Origin: Bacteroidales bacterium
Lineage (GTDB): Bacteria > Bacteroidota > Bacteroidia > Bacteroidales > Paludibacteraceae
NCBI GenBank assembly: GCA_022783865.1
Contig: JALFYY010000004.1
Span: forward strand, 1-34,316
Direction: 5' to 3'
Length of the DNA stretch: 34,316 bases
Each line of letters opens with the position of its first letter. Positions within the stretch are counted from its first letter, which is position 1. The notes below the pieces were generated by a model that was given only the letters and a program-made list of their open reading frames with translations, had not been told where the DNA came from and did not search any database. The translations under genes and the position numbers were made by a program. This document shows positions 17,446 through 25,868 of the stretch, one piece after another.

Positions 17446-17749
17446 TTATTGTTTATTTTGATTTCCGATATGCCCTAGGTCACCCTCGTGCATTCGGAAG
17501 ACTTTCCCGAATGCCGACTGGTCGCTGAAACCAAGGTCGTAACTGACTTGCGAGATGGTCTTCTCCTCGTTGAGCAGGCTTTTGCGCGCCTGTTGCATCA
17601 GTTTCTCCGCTATCACGTCTATTGCGGAGTGCCCGGTTTCCGCCTCGGTTTAACAGAGTGTGAATCTTGTCGAGCATCAACACATCGTCATCCAAGCATA
17701 GCGTGCCCATATTCCGAATCATATTCACCGACAATCGCGTTACATCCAT
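17446..17749 (-). pseudogene. AraC-type regulator remnant, frameshifted
   Basis: From the ATG at 17749 the frame gives MDVTRLSVNMIRNMGTLC and LMLDKIHTLLN, then shifts. In the next frame a typical second half of an AraC DNA-binding domain appears: TGHSAIDVIAEKLMQQARKS, then TISQVSYDLGFSDQSAFGKV, and a short unrelated end at TAA (17446-17448). The first helix-turn-helix (about 25 residues) is missing and the usual SPSEYR end is lost, so deletion plus frameshift is likely. A good promoter remains in front of it. It ends 7 bp before the AMP ligase start and was probably that gene's regulator. Confidence 0.75.
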
Positions 17750-17775
17750 TGGCTAATCGTTTATTAAATTTGCCG

Positions 17776-17805
17776 CAAAAGTAGTCTTTATGTAGGATAT
17801 ATCAA
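17776..17805 (-). promoter_or_regulatory. Promoter of the AraC remnant and AMP ligase
   Basis: Minus-strand TTTTG ending at 17803, 19 bp, TACTTTTG at 17783-17776. Predicted start near 17769, 20 nt before the remnant's ATG. No other promoter was found before the AMP ligase, so it probably still drives it. Confidence 0.65.
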
Positions 17806-17996
17806 AATAAATCAGAAAAATGGAATAGTTTTTCGTACATATAAGCCTCTTTTTGGGGAGACAGACCTCCTACCAACAGTTGTAATGTACGAGCAGTCGA
17901 AGCGGGTAAAGAGTCGGTAGAGGGATTTCTATCAACGTTTATCTGTTTGGCGGATGGATTGGACAAAGTTTGGCGAATGACTCCAATGAATTCCAT
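17802..17996 (-). CDS. Possible 64-residue protein of unknown function
   Basis: Starts MEFIGVIRQTLSNPSAKQIN and ends LVGGLSPQKEAYMYEKLFHF plus SDLF. Support comes from position: a TACCTTTG box on minus (18058-18065) lies about 60 bp upstream, with paired operator palindromes beyond. No family is recognised. The 3' end overlaps the -33 element of the next promoter. It could be a decayed gene or chance frame. Confidence 0.35.
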   Translation of the reverse strand: MEFIGVIRQTLSNPSAKQINVDRNPSTDSLPASTARTLQLLVGGLSPQKEAYMYEKLFHFSDLF

Positions 17997-18057
17997 AATT
18001 GTTTGTAATGAATTTAATTGTTTAACATGTGTAATGGTTGCGCAACGATTACGATTG

Positions 18058-18065
18058 CAAAGGTA
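18058..18065 (-). promoter_or_regulatory. -7 box TACCTTTG for the small minus-strand frame
   Basis: CAAAGGTA on plus reads TACCTTTG on minus. No TTG lies at the usual 19-21 bp upstream; instead the operator palindromes occupy 18086-18135, as expected for an activator-dependent promoter. Predicted start near 18051. Confidence 0.4.
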
Positions 18066-18085
18066 GTGAGTGGAGAAGAGACGGG

Positions 18086-18135
18086 TTGTATCAAAATGAT
18101 ACAAAATACCCCTTGAAATGTATCAAAATGATACA
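18086..18135. promoter_or_regulatory. Two copies of a TGTATCA-AAA-TGATACA operator, 32 bp apart
   Basis: Perfect inverted repeats TGTATCA-AAA-TGATACA lie at 18087-18103 and 18119-18135, including the same 3-base centre; the first extends to 8-bp arms. Centre distance is 32 bp, close to three helical turns. This fits a dimeric regulator binding twice. Candidate target is the minus promoter at 18058-18065. Confidence 0.65.
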
Positions 18136-18158
18136 AAATGCGGATGTCGGTCGAAAAG

Positions 18159-18182
18159 TGTTACAATGTTACAATGTTACAC
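18159..18182 (+). repeat. Period-8 repeat TGTTACAA
   Basis: GTTAC starts at 18160, 18168 and 18176. A related period-8 run, GTAAC at 18378, 18386 and 18394, lies 200 bp on; GTTAC and GTAAC are reverse complements, so the two runs roughly face each other. Confidence 0.6.
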
Positions 18183-18246
18183 CGGAAAAGAGTAGAAGGG
18201 GGTCTTTTATTATATATATATTATATATTAATATACTCCCCCTTTA

Positions 18247-18270
18247 TCCCCCAAAATCGGGGGAATTTTT
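18247..18270 (+). terminator. Hairpin TCCCCC/GGGGGA followed by T run
   Basis: A 6-bp stem (18247-18252 with 18259-18264), loop AAAATC, then AATTTTT. The plus-strand gene it would end is not evident, so its role is unclear. The surrounding 18200-18360 is an A/T run followed by purine-rich sequence with short open frames of no recognised family. Confidence 0.35.
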
Positions 18271-18407
18271 GTGGCGAAAACGGGGTGGATTTTCGGGAAA
18301 AGGGGGCAAAAAACGGAGAAAAACGAAAAGAAAAGTGTGTGATTGTGCGAAAAAGGGGGTATAGAGACAAAGGGGATGTAACAATGTAACAAAGTAACGC
18401 GGAGGGG

Positions 18408-18449
18408 AGTGCTACCCGAGTGCTAGGGGAGTGCTACGGCAGTGCTGAG
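18408..18449 (+). repeat. Period-11 tandem array, AGTGCT type
   Basis: AGTGCT starts at 18408, 18419, 18430 and 18441. Units are AGTGCTACCCG, AGTGCTAGGGG, AGTGCTACGGC and AGTGCTGAGAG. Confidence 0.9.
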
Positions 18450-18518
18450 AGAAAAGACGATTGGAGGAGTTGAGGAAATGAGAAGTTGAGAGAGGACAGA
18501 AACATACCTAACGAAAAA

Positions 18519-18544
18519 GAGACGATGTGCACATCGTCTCTACA
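18519..18544 (+). repeat. REP element, GATG flavour
   Basis: A perfect 22-bp palindrome at 18519-18540 (left half GAGACGATGTG) followed by TACA. First of three REP elements after the EF-hand gene's stop. Confidence 0.85.
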
Positions 18545-18565
18545 TTTGCATTATTGGGCAATTTT

Positions 18566-18590
18566 AGACGCGATGAATCGCGTCTCTACA
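18566..18590 (+). repeat. REP element, CGAT flavour
   Basis: AGACGCGAT-GA-ATCGCGTCT followed by CTACA. Same ends as the neighbouring elements, different stem core. Confidence 0.85.
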
Positions 18591-18610
18591 TGGGGCATTG
18601 GCGATTTGGA

Positions 18611-18632
18611 GGGGCACGCCCCGTTGCTACAA
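18611..18632 (+). repeat. REP element, GGGGC flavour (degenerate)
   Basis: GGGGC-AC-GCCCC followed by GTTGCTACAAT, a worn form of the CGTCTCTACA end. It lies 11 bp after the EF-hand gene's stop on that gene's strand. Confidence 0.7.
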
Positions 18633-18642
18633 TTCTGTTTTT

Positions 18643-20862
18643 TTACTCGGCAGTCGGTTCTTCTGTTACAGTTTCTATAACCGTTTCTTCTGTCACAATT
18701 TCGGCAACCACTTCCGTAACCACCTCATGATGGAAATATGACAACGGAGAAGGAAGTTTTGCCCACGAGAGCAAGTTGCCCAACCACAACCCGACAAAGA
18801 CAACCACTGCTGCAGCCAAAGTTATGACCCACTTTTTCCAAGTAGCCAATCCTTTCTTTGCAAACGGATCTTTCATTTTCAGTTTCGGAAAATGTGCCGT
18901 ATCAGTAAGCGTAGCTCCAAAGCCTATGCTCAACACGGAAGAGGCATTGACAGCCCATCCGTTGGCATTGAGAATAGGCGCAATATTCCGACGGCGCAGT
19001 TTGAGCCACGCCATAATCATCGACGGACCGGAAATAAGCAACAATATCCCCACAATCACCAAAACAGCCTGCCACCAAGTGAGAGCAACAAAGCCTTTGG
19101 CAACACTGACGAGCGCAGTACCAATCATACCTAAAGCCATACCTAAGGCAGCAAAAATACCGGCAAACTTGGCGATATCGAAAGGCTGTGCCGGTTTGGC
19201 ATCTTTATCAGCTGAAAGCACAGGTTTCTCAGAGAGTTTGGCAGTAGCTTCGGACATGATGGCTGAGTCTTTTTCGGCAGCACGTTTGTTGATGAGGTCC
19301 TCCACCCATTTTGCCATACGGCGATAAGGCGACCAGAACGCTTGTGCGATACCAATCGGGTTGTCGATAATCTTAGTTACAACAGCGTCCCAATCGTGTC
19401 CCTGACGGTCGTAGAAAATAGCGTTTTTTCCCACCATGAGTTCGCCCGTATCGCCTTGCGTCATTGCTGCCACAATTTGGAGTTTATCGGGACGATTTTT
19501 AGTGGTACAATCACAGAAGATGAGATACATACCGCTTGCCGGTGCCATAGTGGAGAGTTTGCCCATATCTTCGGCTCTGAAACAGAGGTGGCAAGCACGC
19601 CGGTCGATTACCAAAGTACCGATTTGGAAGACGGCTTTCCGCTCACGATCAGGCGAATAGAAGTCTTGCAGCGTAACGAAGTTCTTGAGCAAGGTGTAGA
19701 AATCACGATAGAGGTGCAAAAGGCGGTCAACTTCCTGAATGGTATCGGCTTCTGTTTCCAGAGCCTTGTCCTGCTCAACCAATTGCAGAAGTTCCGCCTT
19801 ACGGTTTCCGGTGAGCATTTGCTCTACGGTAGCGATTCCGAGCGAAGCAACCATAGTGCCGGCTTGTGCCGCTTTCCAAGCAGCGTAAGGCGCAAAAGTA
19901 TCTCCCAATGTCTTCCAATCGTCTTCGGAAAGCGTTGTTTTCTCTTTACTCCATACGATTTCCTTCAATTGCCGGAAGATAGTTTCCCATGCAGGGTTAA
20001 CAGGCGCATTAAGGTCAATAAGCGCATCAGGACTGATACGGGCAATAGGATAGGACGCTATTTCCGCCATCTTGTCAGTGAGATTATCGGCACTGATAGC
20101 TTCGATGCGGGCGGACTGCACATCGAGCACAGCAACATCGTTGCTATATGCCGCCAATTTACTGCGCAGGAAGAAATCGCGCACCTTGGTATCCAAAGCA
20201 TTGTAAGCCGCCATGGCAACATCGGTTTGATCACCATAAGGAGCTTGAACAGCGCTGTCGTTCCATGCTTTGTATTCCGCCAAAGCGGTATAGAAAGCTT
20301 CGATCTGACCGGCATTGATACCTTGGACACCGCTACGGTCGGGCGTACCGCCTGTAGCAGCAATGATAGCATTGATGAGCGTTTTCTGTTCATCGGTATC
20401 GGCAGAAGATTCCGTAATCACCCCATCGCCATTAAAACGGGTTTGGGCGAAGATAGCAATACTATCGGAAGTATCGGCTACGGAAATACTATCGGTTTCT
20501 TTGCCCAAGTTGCGCAAAATCTGCCGGGCGGAAGCGTAGATACGTTGTCCGTCTCCGGTATCGGTACAGATAGCCGACAGCGGCATCGTATCGCTTTCCT
20601 GCAAAAGCAAATCGGCATTGTTGAGAACAGCGGTGAGCCATTGGGCAGTACGCACCACTTCGGAGACGTGGATTTTGCCATCGCCGTCGAGGTCGATATA
20701 GCGCAAACTGCGTTCGTCGATTTGAAGATTGGTGACGGGACAAGAAAGAACCGTCCACATCTTTTCGTCCAATTCAGGCAAGTGACGAATATCTTCGCCT
20801 GAATTGAGCTTAATCCGGGTTGTGCCTCCAATGTTTTGGAAGGTCCATTTGTAGTTGCTCAT
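18643..20862 (-). CDS. EF-hand protein with three C-terminal membrane helices, function unknown
   Basis: 739 residues. A textbook EF-hand loop lies at 57-68, DLDGDGKIHVSE, with all calcium-ligand positions (D57, D59, D61, K63, E68). A degenerate second loop with NGDGVI is near 139-145. The large middle part is soluble and has no recognised catalytic motif; it carries CHLCF near residue 430. Three hydrophobic helices occur around 574-600, 611-635 and 691-711, and the last 25 residues are a Glu/Thr/Val tail (VTEVVAEIVTEETVIETVTE). No signal peptide. It lies 39 bp downstream of the nucleoside-phosphorylase-like gene and probably shares its promoter; an internal TAACTTTG at 20893-20900 is also possible. 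REP elements follow its stop. Confidence 0.8.
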   Translation of the reverse strand: MSNYKWTFQNIGGTTRIKLNSGEDIRHLPELDEKMWTVLSCPVTNLQIDERSLRYIDLDGDGKIHVSEVVRTAQWLTAVLNNADLLLQESDTMPLSAICTDTGDGQRIYASARQILRNLGKETDSISVADTSDSIAIFAQTRFNGDGVITESSADTDEQKTLINAIIAATGGTPDRSGVQGINAGQIEAFYTALAEYKAWNDSAVQAPYGDQTDVAMAAYNALDTKVRDFFLRSKLAAYSNDVAVLDVQSARIEAISADNLTDKMAEIASYPIARISPDALIDLNAPVNPAWETIFRQLKEIVWSKEKTTLSEDDWKTLGDTFAPYAAWKAAQAGTMVASLGIATVEQMLTGNRKAELLQLVEQDKALETEADTIQEVDRLLHLYRDFYTLLKNFVTLQDFYSPDRERKAVFQIGTLVIDRRACHLCFRAEDMGKLSTMAPASGMYLIFCDCTTKNRPDKLQIVAAMTQGDTGELMVGKNAIFYDRQGHDWDAVVTKIIDNPIGIAQAFWSPYRRMAKWVEDLINKRAAEKDSAIMSEATAKLSEKPVLSADKDAKPAQPFDIAKFAGIFAALGMALGMIGTALVSVAKGFVALTWWQAVLVIVGILLLISGPSMIMAWLKLRRRNIAPILNANGWAVNASSVLSIGFGATLTDTAHFPKLKMKDPFAKKGLATWKKWVITLAAAVVVFVGLWLGNLLSWAKLPSPLSYFHHEVVTEVVAEIVTEETVIETVTEEPTAE

Positions 20863-20901
20863 AAGTTATATGTAGGAAATTATAAATATATGCAAAGTTA
20901 C

Positions 20902-21342
20902 TTATACCCCTGCTCCTACTTGGTGATACTCATGCAGAGACAGGTTATCGCTTACAATCTTGATACTGCGGACACTGCGGAAACCTATCCCACAAATGAA
21001 CGCCAGCTCCATATCGAAGACACAATCGCGCTCTTTGCTCTCCAAAACAAAATCCACGCCCGTAAAGCAAAGTGTATCTCCCGCAAGATGAAACACGGGT
21101 TCGGGATAAGTTACGTTGGGGTGGTACAAACGGCATTCGCCTATCTCGACCTGCGTACCGATTTCAAAATTAGACGAACCTACATAACCGATATTGATGA
21201 TTTCGGTATCCAAAGGGATATTGCGCAAAGCCTGCATAATATTGAGTGCACCAACGCCACATTCCAATACCGGTACTCCCGGCATAATGCGTTCCGCCAA
21301 TTTGCGTTCTTGGTTTTCTGCAACCACTACCAATTGTGCCAT
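20902..21342 (-). CDS. Short nucleoside phosphorylase/nucleosidase-like protein
   Basis: 146 residues. The pattern CGVGALNIMQAL (28-39), INIGYVGSS (49-57) and CVFDMELAFICGI (107-119) matches the nucleoside phosphorylase/MTA-SAH nucleosidase fold, with E112 of FDME in the place of the ribose-binding Glu. It is far shorter than the usual 230-280 residues; the segment between the central sheet and the final IKIVSDNLS is compact. Ends look complete, so this may be a reduced Bacteroidota subfamily rather than a truncation. Has a strong promoter and is followed by the EF-hand gene. Confidence 0.75.
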   Translation of the reverse strand: MAQLVVVAENQERKLAERIMPGVPVLECGVGALNIMQALRNIPLDTEIINIGYVGSSNFEIGTQVEIGECRLYHPNVTYPEPVFHLAGDTLCFTGVDFVLESKERDCVFDMELAFICGIGFRSVRSIKIVSDNLSLHEYHQVGAGV

Positions 21343-21368
21343 AAGATTGATTTTTTTGTTTTAACGTG

Positions 21369-21400
21369 CAAAAATACAACAAATTCTCCATATACACAAA
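21369..21400 (-). promoter_or_regulatory. Promoter of the phosphorylase-like/EF-hand unit
   Basis: Minus-strand TTTG (21400-21397), 20 bp, TATTTTTG (21376-21369). Predicted start near 21362, 20 nt before the ATG at 21342. A plus-strand TACTTTTG at 21460-21467 without clear -33 may serve the divergent metallopeptidase gene. Confidence 0.75.
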
Positions 21401-21489
21401 GGCAGCAGACTACCCGCATTTTTCGTGTCCGCCATGTAGTATATATGAAAGGAATTGTGTACTTTTGCGGACGTAATACAGCATCCGGT

Positions 21490-22185
21490 ATGACGATACA
21501 ATTCGGCGATATAACCATCGATATCCAACGCAAGGCGGTACGCTATATGCGGCTTACGGTGCACCCCGACGGGCGAGTGCGCCTAAGTGTGCCTTTGACT
21601 TGCAGCGGACAAGAGGTAGAGCGTTTTTTGCAATCGAAAGCCGCATGGCTACGGACAACGGTGCAACGCTTTCGGGAGCAAAAACCCAAAACAGAAAGAA
21701 CGTACACCACAGGGGACACTATCTATCTGCGTGGCAAACCTTATCACTTGAGGTTAGAAACAACCCTGTTCAGCAATGCCGTCTTTTTGCAAGAAAATAC
21801 TATCCTACTCCGCTGCAAAACGCAACTCTCTATAGCGCAACGCAAAACCATTATTGACCATTTTTTGCGCCGACAATTGGAAAACGTATTGGACATGATG
21901 GTACAACGATGGCAAACGCTACTCTGCGAGCCGAATGTGAATTGGACTATCCGTGAGATGCGCACCGAATGGGGAAGTTGTACACCAGGGCGAAGGACTT
22001 TGCGCTTCAATCTGCATTTGGCACATATGCCCTTGGAGTGCGTGGAGTATGTGGTGGTACACGAACTGACGCACCTGCAAGCAGCCAACCACGGTCCGGC
22101 ATTCAAAGCGCTGATGACAGTGCGCTTGCCCGATTGGCAAGAACGCAAACAAAGGCTCAACGCTTTAGCTCAAACTATGCTATAA
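21490..22185 (+). CDS. YgjP-like zinc metallopeptidase (DUF45)
   Basis: 231 residues. The zinc site is VVHELTHLQAANHGPAF with H191, E192, H195 and H201, the HExxH...NH pattern of the YgjP/DUF45 family. Further family segments: MRTEWGSCT (about 156-164) and LRFNLHLAHMP. The ATG at 21490 starts MTIQFGDITIDIQRK, a typical beginning; an open frame extends far upstream but runs through the divergent promoter. Substrate unknown. It converges with the truncated gene at 22193 with a 7-bp gap. Confidence 0.88.
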   Translation: MTIQFGDITIDIQRKAVRYMRLTVHPDGRVRLSVPLTCSGQEVERFLQSKAAWLRTTVQRFREQKPKTERTYTTGDTIYLRGKPYHLRLETTLFSNAVFLQENTILLRCKTQLSIAQRKTIIDHFLRRQLENVLDMMVQRWQTLLCEPNVNWTIREMRTEWGSCTPGRRTLRFNLHLAHMPLECVEYVVVHELTHLQAANHGPAFKALMTVRLPDWQERKQRLNALAQTML

Positions 22186-22192
22186 TCCCGCT

Positions 22193-22876
22193 TTATTCTT
22201 TGATGAATTTCCCCAGTTTTCCATCCACACGGAGGATATACTGTCCGGCAGCCGCCACCTCTACTTCCAACGAGAGCGGCGTTATGGGATTATCGACCTT
22301 TGTGCCAGACGGATAGATAAGAAAACTATGAGAGGCGGAAGTCGATTTGTCGTTGCGTACAATGATATTACCGGCATCATCGATGGCAGTGCCCCACCCT
22401 GCTCCACCGGGGAGAGAACCCACGCAACCTGTCGAATCGAATACGTAAACCAAACGGTCGGCGCAATCGTTGACATAGAAATAACCATTGAAAGCTCCTC
22501 CCTGCTGAGCATTGGAACCATCGATATGTTCGGGCGCATTGCCCAAAACGGTACTGCGTTCCCACTCTTTCTTCAAAACAAAATCGGCATCTGCTTTAGG
22601 AATGACCGGCTCCATCTGCGGACAGAAATAAACGGAGATACCCTCTCTATCATCGAACAAATAGAGATAGATGAGTCCGTCCTTCAAGGCGATATGGGTA
22701 CTGCGAAACTGAGCCTCGGAGCAATAGTCTTTGTCCTCAGGCATCCACTGAGTAACCGCCTTGGCGAGATTGACACCTTTGGTAATATCGAATATCGCTA
22801 TTTGCGAAACCGTATTGGCTAATGCGGCATACACTTTGACACCGGCACAAAAACAAGTGAGTGAATAATTTGACAA
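22193..22876 (-). pseudogene. 5'-truncated gene for a beta-propeller-like protein
   Basis: The open frame gives about 227 residues but has no ATG in the first 44 codons; its first codons (TTG TCA AAT TAT) are part of the TTTGAC repeat at 22866-22903. The protein begins abruptly with GVKVYAALANTVSQIAIFDI and contains repeated strand-like pieces, ALKDGLIYLYLFDD, FNGYFYVNDCADRLVYVFDS and WGTAIDDAGNIIVRND, as in propeller domains. The end, AAGQYILRVDGKLGKFIKE, looks intact. No promoter is seen. Probably the surviving 3' part of a larger exported protein. Family not identified. Confidence 0.55.
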
Positions 22877-22903
22877 TCGGACGATTTACGATTTGACAAT
22901 TAT
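22866..22903 (+). repeat. TTTGAC-type repeat, copy D
   Basis: AATTTGACAATCGGACGATT followed by TACGATTTGACAATTATC. It lies at the broken 5' end of the 22193-22876 gene. Confidence 0.7.
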
Positions 22904-22965
22904 CCACTCATATGCTATTTGCAAGACAAGACGATATACAATAGTCATAGTTATAGCAAACAAAA

Positions 22966-22990
22966 GAGACGGGGCGCACCCCGTCTCTAC
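22966..22990 (+). repeat. REP element, GGGG flavour
   Basis: GAGACGGGG-CGCA-CCCCGTCTC then TAC. First of three REP elements between the truncated gene and the valS stop. Confidence 0.85.
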
Positions 22991-23010
22991 AAATGTATTG
23001 CTGAACCATT

Positions 23011-23036
23011 TAGATGCGACAAACCGCTTCTCCACA
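23011..23036 (+). repeat. REP element, CGAT flavour (degenerate)
   Basis: TTTAGATGCGACAAACCGCT continuing TCTCCACATTGG aligns with the CGAT-flavour element at 18566-18590 (same TTTAGA left flank and same ACATTGG/ACATGGG right flank) with several substitutions. Confidence 0.6.
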
Positions 23037-23054
23037 TTGGTTTGTTTGGGCTCA

Positions 23055-23080
23055 GAGACAATGCACACATCGTCTGTACA
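23055..23080 (+). repeat. REP element, GATG flavour (degenerate)
   Basis: GAGACAATGCACACATCGTC then TGTACA; aligns with 18519-18544 with a few changes. It ends 5 bp before the valS stop codon. Confidence 0.7.
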
Positions 23081-23085
23081 CCAGA

Positions 23086-25767
23086 TTATTTCTGTAAAGC
23101 CGCTATACTCTCTTTGAGGGTGGCGATGCGGGATTCGGCGTCAGATTGCTTTTTGCGCTCCAAAGCAACTATTTCCGGTTTGGCGTTCTGCACAAAGCGT
23201 TCGTTGCCGAGTTTCTTCATCACATTCTGCAGGAAACCTTCCTGATAAGCGAGGTCCGCTTGCAGTTTCTGAAGTTCCTCTTCCACATTGATATGAGCAC
23301 CGAGTTGGATAGCGTATTCCGTTGCATCGGCAATGAAAGCCACACTGCCCTCCTCTTTCTGCTGTACGTAAGCGATAGCGGAAAGGTTGCAAAGTTTGGT
23401 AATTACCGCTGCTTCGCCTTCCGACAGAGGAGCCGGTCGCACAGCCTGCAAAGCAAGGGCTTCTTTCTGCGGGATATTGCGTTGCAAACGAACGGTACGG
23501 ATACCAGCAATAATGGCTTTGAGTATTTCCACCTGAGCAATAAGAGCGTTGTCCACTGCCTTGGGTTCGACCATTCGGGCTACCATAATGCTCTCACCGG
23601 CTTTACGCTCATAAAGGTTCTGCCAGAGTTCCTCAGTGATAAACGGCATGAAAGGATGAAGGAGCTTGAGGAGTTCTTCGAAGAAACCCAAAGTGAGACG
23701 GTAGGTGGTGGCGTCAATCGGTTGTCCGTAGGCGGGCTTAATCATCTCCAAGTACCAAGACGAGAACTCGTCCCAGAATAACTTATAGATTGCCATCAGC
23801 GCTTCCGACAAGCGGTATTTACCGAAAAGGTCGTTGACCTCTGCGGCAGTCTTATTGAGTAAGGAATCGAACCAACCGGTTGCGAGACGAGCATAGGCTG
23901 GTTGCTCTATGTCGGCGGTTTCCCATCCTTTGACAAGGCGGAAGGCGTTCCAAATCTTGTTGTTGAAATTGCGTCCTTGTTCGCAAAGGGATTCGTCGAA
24001 GAGAATATCGTTACCGGCAGGCGCAGAAAGCATCATTCCCATGCGGACACCATCGGCACCGAACTTATCAATCAAATCCAAGGGATCGGGCGAGTTGCCT
24101 AATGATTTGGACATCTTACGTCCCAGTTTATCCCGCACAATACCTGTGAAATAGACATTCTTGAACGGCATAGTGCCTTGGTATTCGTAGCCTGCCATTA
24201 TCATACGCGCCACCCAGAAGAAGATGATGTCGGGACCGGTGACAAGGTCGCTGGTCGGATAGTAATACTGTATCTCCTTATTGCCCGGATTATTGATACC
24301 ATCGAACAAAGATATAGGCCACAGCCACGAAGAGAACCATGTATCGAGACTATCCTCATCCTGACGGAGGTCGGCAAGTGTAAGGTCAGGATTGCCGGTT
24401 TTTTCCTGTGCCTTCAGAAGTGCTTCTTCGGCCGTAGGTGCAACCACAAAGCCGCCTTCGGGAAGGTAGTATGCCGGTATGCGGTGCCCCCACCAAAGTT
24501 GGCGTGAGATGCACCAGTCTTTGATGTTCTCAATCCAGTGGCGATAGGTATTCTTATACTTGGCAGGATAGAAACGTATATCGTCGTTCATCACAGGTTC
24601 GAGCACCATATCGGCAAAGTGCTGCATACGCAGGAACCATTGCATAGAAAGTTTCGGTTCAATGGGCACATTGGTACGCTCAGAGAAACCTACGTTGTTG
24701 GTATAGGCTTCGGTTTTTTCCAACAATCCTGCCTGCGCAAGGTCGGCTTCAATCTGCTCGCGGCAGTCGAAACGATCCATACCTACGTATAAACCGGCGG
24801 CTTCGCTAATCGTTCCGTTGTCGTTGAAGATGTCAATAGATGGCAGGTTGTATTTCTCGCCCAACATATAGTCGTTGACATCGTGTGCGGGCGTTACTTT
24901 CAGACAGCCCGTACCGAACTCTATATCCACATATTCGTCTTCGATAACAGGAACCTCGCGACCTACCAAAGGAACAATAACGTGCTTGCCACGCAACCAT
25001 TTGTTTTTCGGGTCGTTGGGGTTGATACACATAGCGGTATCACCCATAATGGTTTCGGGACGAGTAGTGGCAACGAGTGCATAATAGCCTTTGTCGTCTT
25101 TGCGGCAGATATTGCCTTCTTCGAGTTCCGACTCGTTGACAGTGCTTTGTTCTGCGGGAACCACATAGTATTTGAGGAAATAGAGTTTGCCTTGGTGCTC
25201 ACGGAAGATGACTTCCTCGTCAGACAAGGCGGTGAGTGCTTTCGGGTCCCAATTGACCATACGCACACCACGGTAGATGAGTCCTTTGTTATAGAGGTCG
25301 CAGAACACTTTCAACACGCTTTCAGAACGTGTCTCGTCCATGGTGAAAGCGGTACGGTCCCAATCGCACGAGGCACCGAGTTTGCGGAGCTGCTTAAGGA
25401 TGATGCCGCCATGCTCGTTGGTCCAGTCCCATGCGTGTGTAAGGAACTGTTCACGTGTGAGGTCGGTCTTTTTGACACCCTGCTGCGCCAGCCGGTTGAC
25501 CACTTTGGCTTCGGTAGCGATACTGGCATGGTCGGTACCGGGCACCCAGCAGGCGTTCTTGCCCATCATACGGGCACGACGCACCAAGATGTCCTGAATC
25601 GTGTTGTTCAACATATGCCCCATGTGGAGTACTCCCGTCACATTTGGAGGGGGAATCACCACTGTGTAGGGTTCACGATTGTCGGGTTCGGAGTGGAACA
25701 AACGGTGTTCCATCCAGTAGTCATACCATTTCTGCTCAATGTCGGTCGGATTGTATTTCGTCTCCAT
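23086..25767 (-). CDS. valS: Valyl-tRNA synthetase
   Basis: 893 residues. Charges tRNA-Val. Class I signatures: [14 protein letters not shown] with H48-M-G-H51, and KMSKS at 551-555 ([16 protein letters not shown]). The editing (CP1) domain carries [12 protein letters not shown] and the threonine-rich hydrolytic site region. The C-terminal 65 residues form the coiled-coil tRNA-binding arm ([20 protein letters not shown]). Length is normal. REP elements rather than a classic terminator follow the stop. Confidence 0.98.
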   Translation of the reverse strand: METKYNPTDIEQKWYDYWMEHRLFHSEPDNREPYTVVIPPPNVTGVLHMGHMLNNTIQDILVRRARMMGKNACWVPGTDHASIATEAKVVNRLAQQGVKKTDLTREQFLTHAWDWTNEHGGIILKQLRKLGASCDWDRTAFTMDETRSESVLKVFCDLYNKGLIYRGVRMVNWDPKALTALSDEEVIFREHQGKLYFLKYYVVPAEQSTVNESELEEGNICRKDDKGYYALVATTRPETIMGDTAMCINPNDPKNKWLRGKHVIVPLVGREVPVIEDEYVDIEFGTGCLKVTPAHDVNDYMLGEKYNLPSIDIFNDNGTISEAAGLYVGMDRFDCREQIEADLAQAGLLEKTEAYTNNVGFSERTNVPIEPKLSMQWFLRMQHFADMVLEPVMNDDIRFYPAKYKNTYRHWIENIKDWCISRQLWWGHRIPAYYLPEGGFVVAPTAEEALLKAQEKTGNPDLTLADLRQDEDSLDTWFSSWLWPISLFDGINNPGNKEIQYYYPTSDLVTGPDIIFFWVARMIMAGYEYQGTMPFKNVYFTGIVRDKLGRKMSKSLGNSPDPLDLIDKFGADGVRMGMMLSAPAGNDILFDESLCEQGRNFNNKIWNAFRLVKGWETADIEQPAYARLATGWFDSLLNKTAAEVNDLFGKYRLSEALMAIYKLFWDEFSSWYLEMIKPAYGQPIDATTYRLTLGFFEELLKLLHPFMPFITEELWQNLYERKAGESIMVARMVEPKAVDNALIAQVEILKAIIAGIRTVRLQRNIPQKEALALQAVRPAPLSEGEAAVITKLCNLSAIAYVQQKEEGSVAFIADATEYAIQLGAHINVEEELQKLQADLAYQEGFLQNVMKKLGNERFVQNAKPEIVALERKKQSDAESRIATLKESIAALQK

Positions 25768-25838
25768 TACTATGTGAATTATTTATGCTTAATGTATTGT
25801 AATTATGTGCAATATACAGATATGCGCATAAGAGTTTG

Positions 25839-25868
25839 CAAAGGTACGAAAAAATATTGATTTGACAA
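25839..25868 (-). promoter_or_regulatory. Promoter of valS
   Basis: Minus-strand TTG ending at 25866, 19 bp, TACCTTTG (25846-25839). Predicted start near 25832, 65 nt before the ATG. The -33 TTG is part of the TTTGAC repeat (reverse strand TTGTCAAA). Confidence 0.75.

Noticed and set aside
18038..18389. Two short overlapping frames of 83-108 residues
   Set aside because: Composed of repeat and low-complexity purine-rich sequence with no known domain.
19342..20802. 486-residue plus-strand frame opposite the EF-hand gene
   Set aside because: No domain pattern, and the minus-strand protein has clear EF-hand and membrane features.
20836..21489. Upstream extension of the YgjP-like frame
   Set aside because: It runs antisense through the phosphorylase-like gene and its promoter; the family start fits the ATG at 21490.
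22898..22908. DnaA box TTATCCAC
   Set aside because: A single 8 of 9 match at the end of a TTTGAC repeat, with no cluster of boxes or replication genes of origin type.
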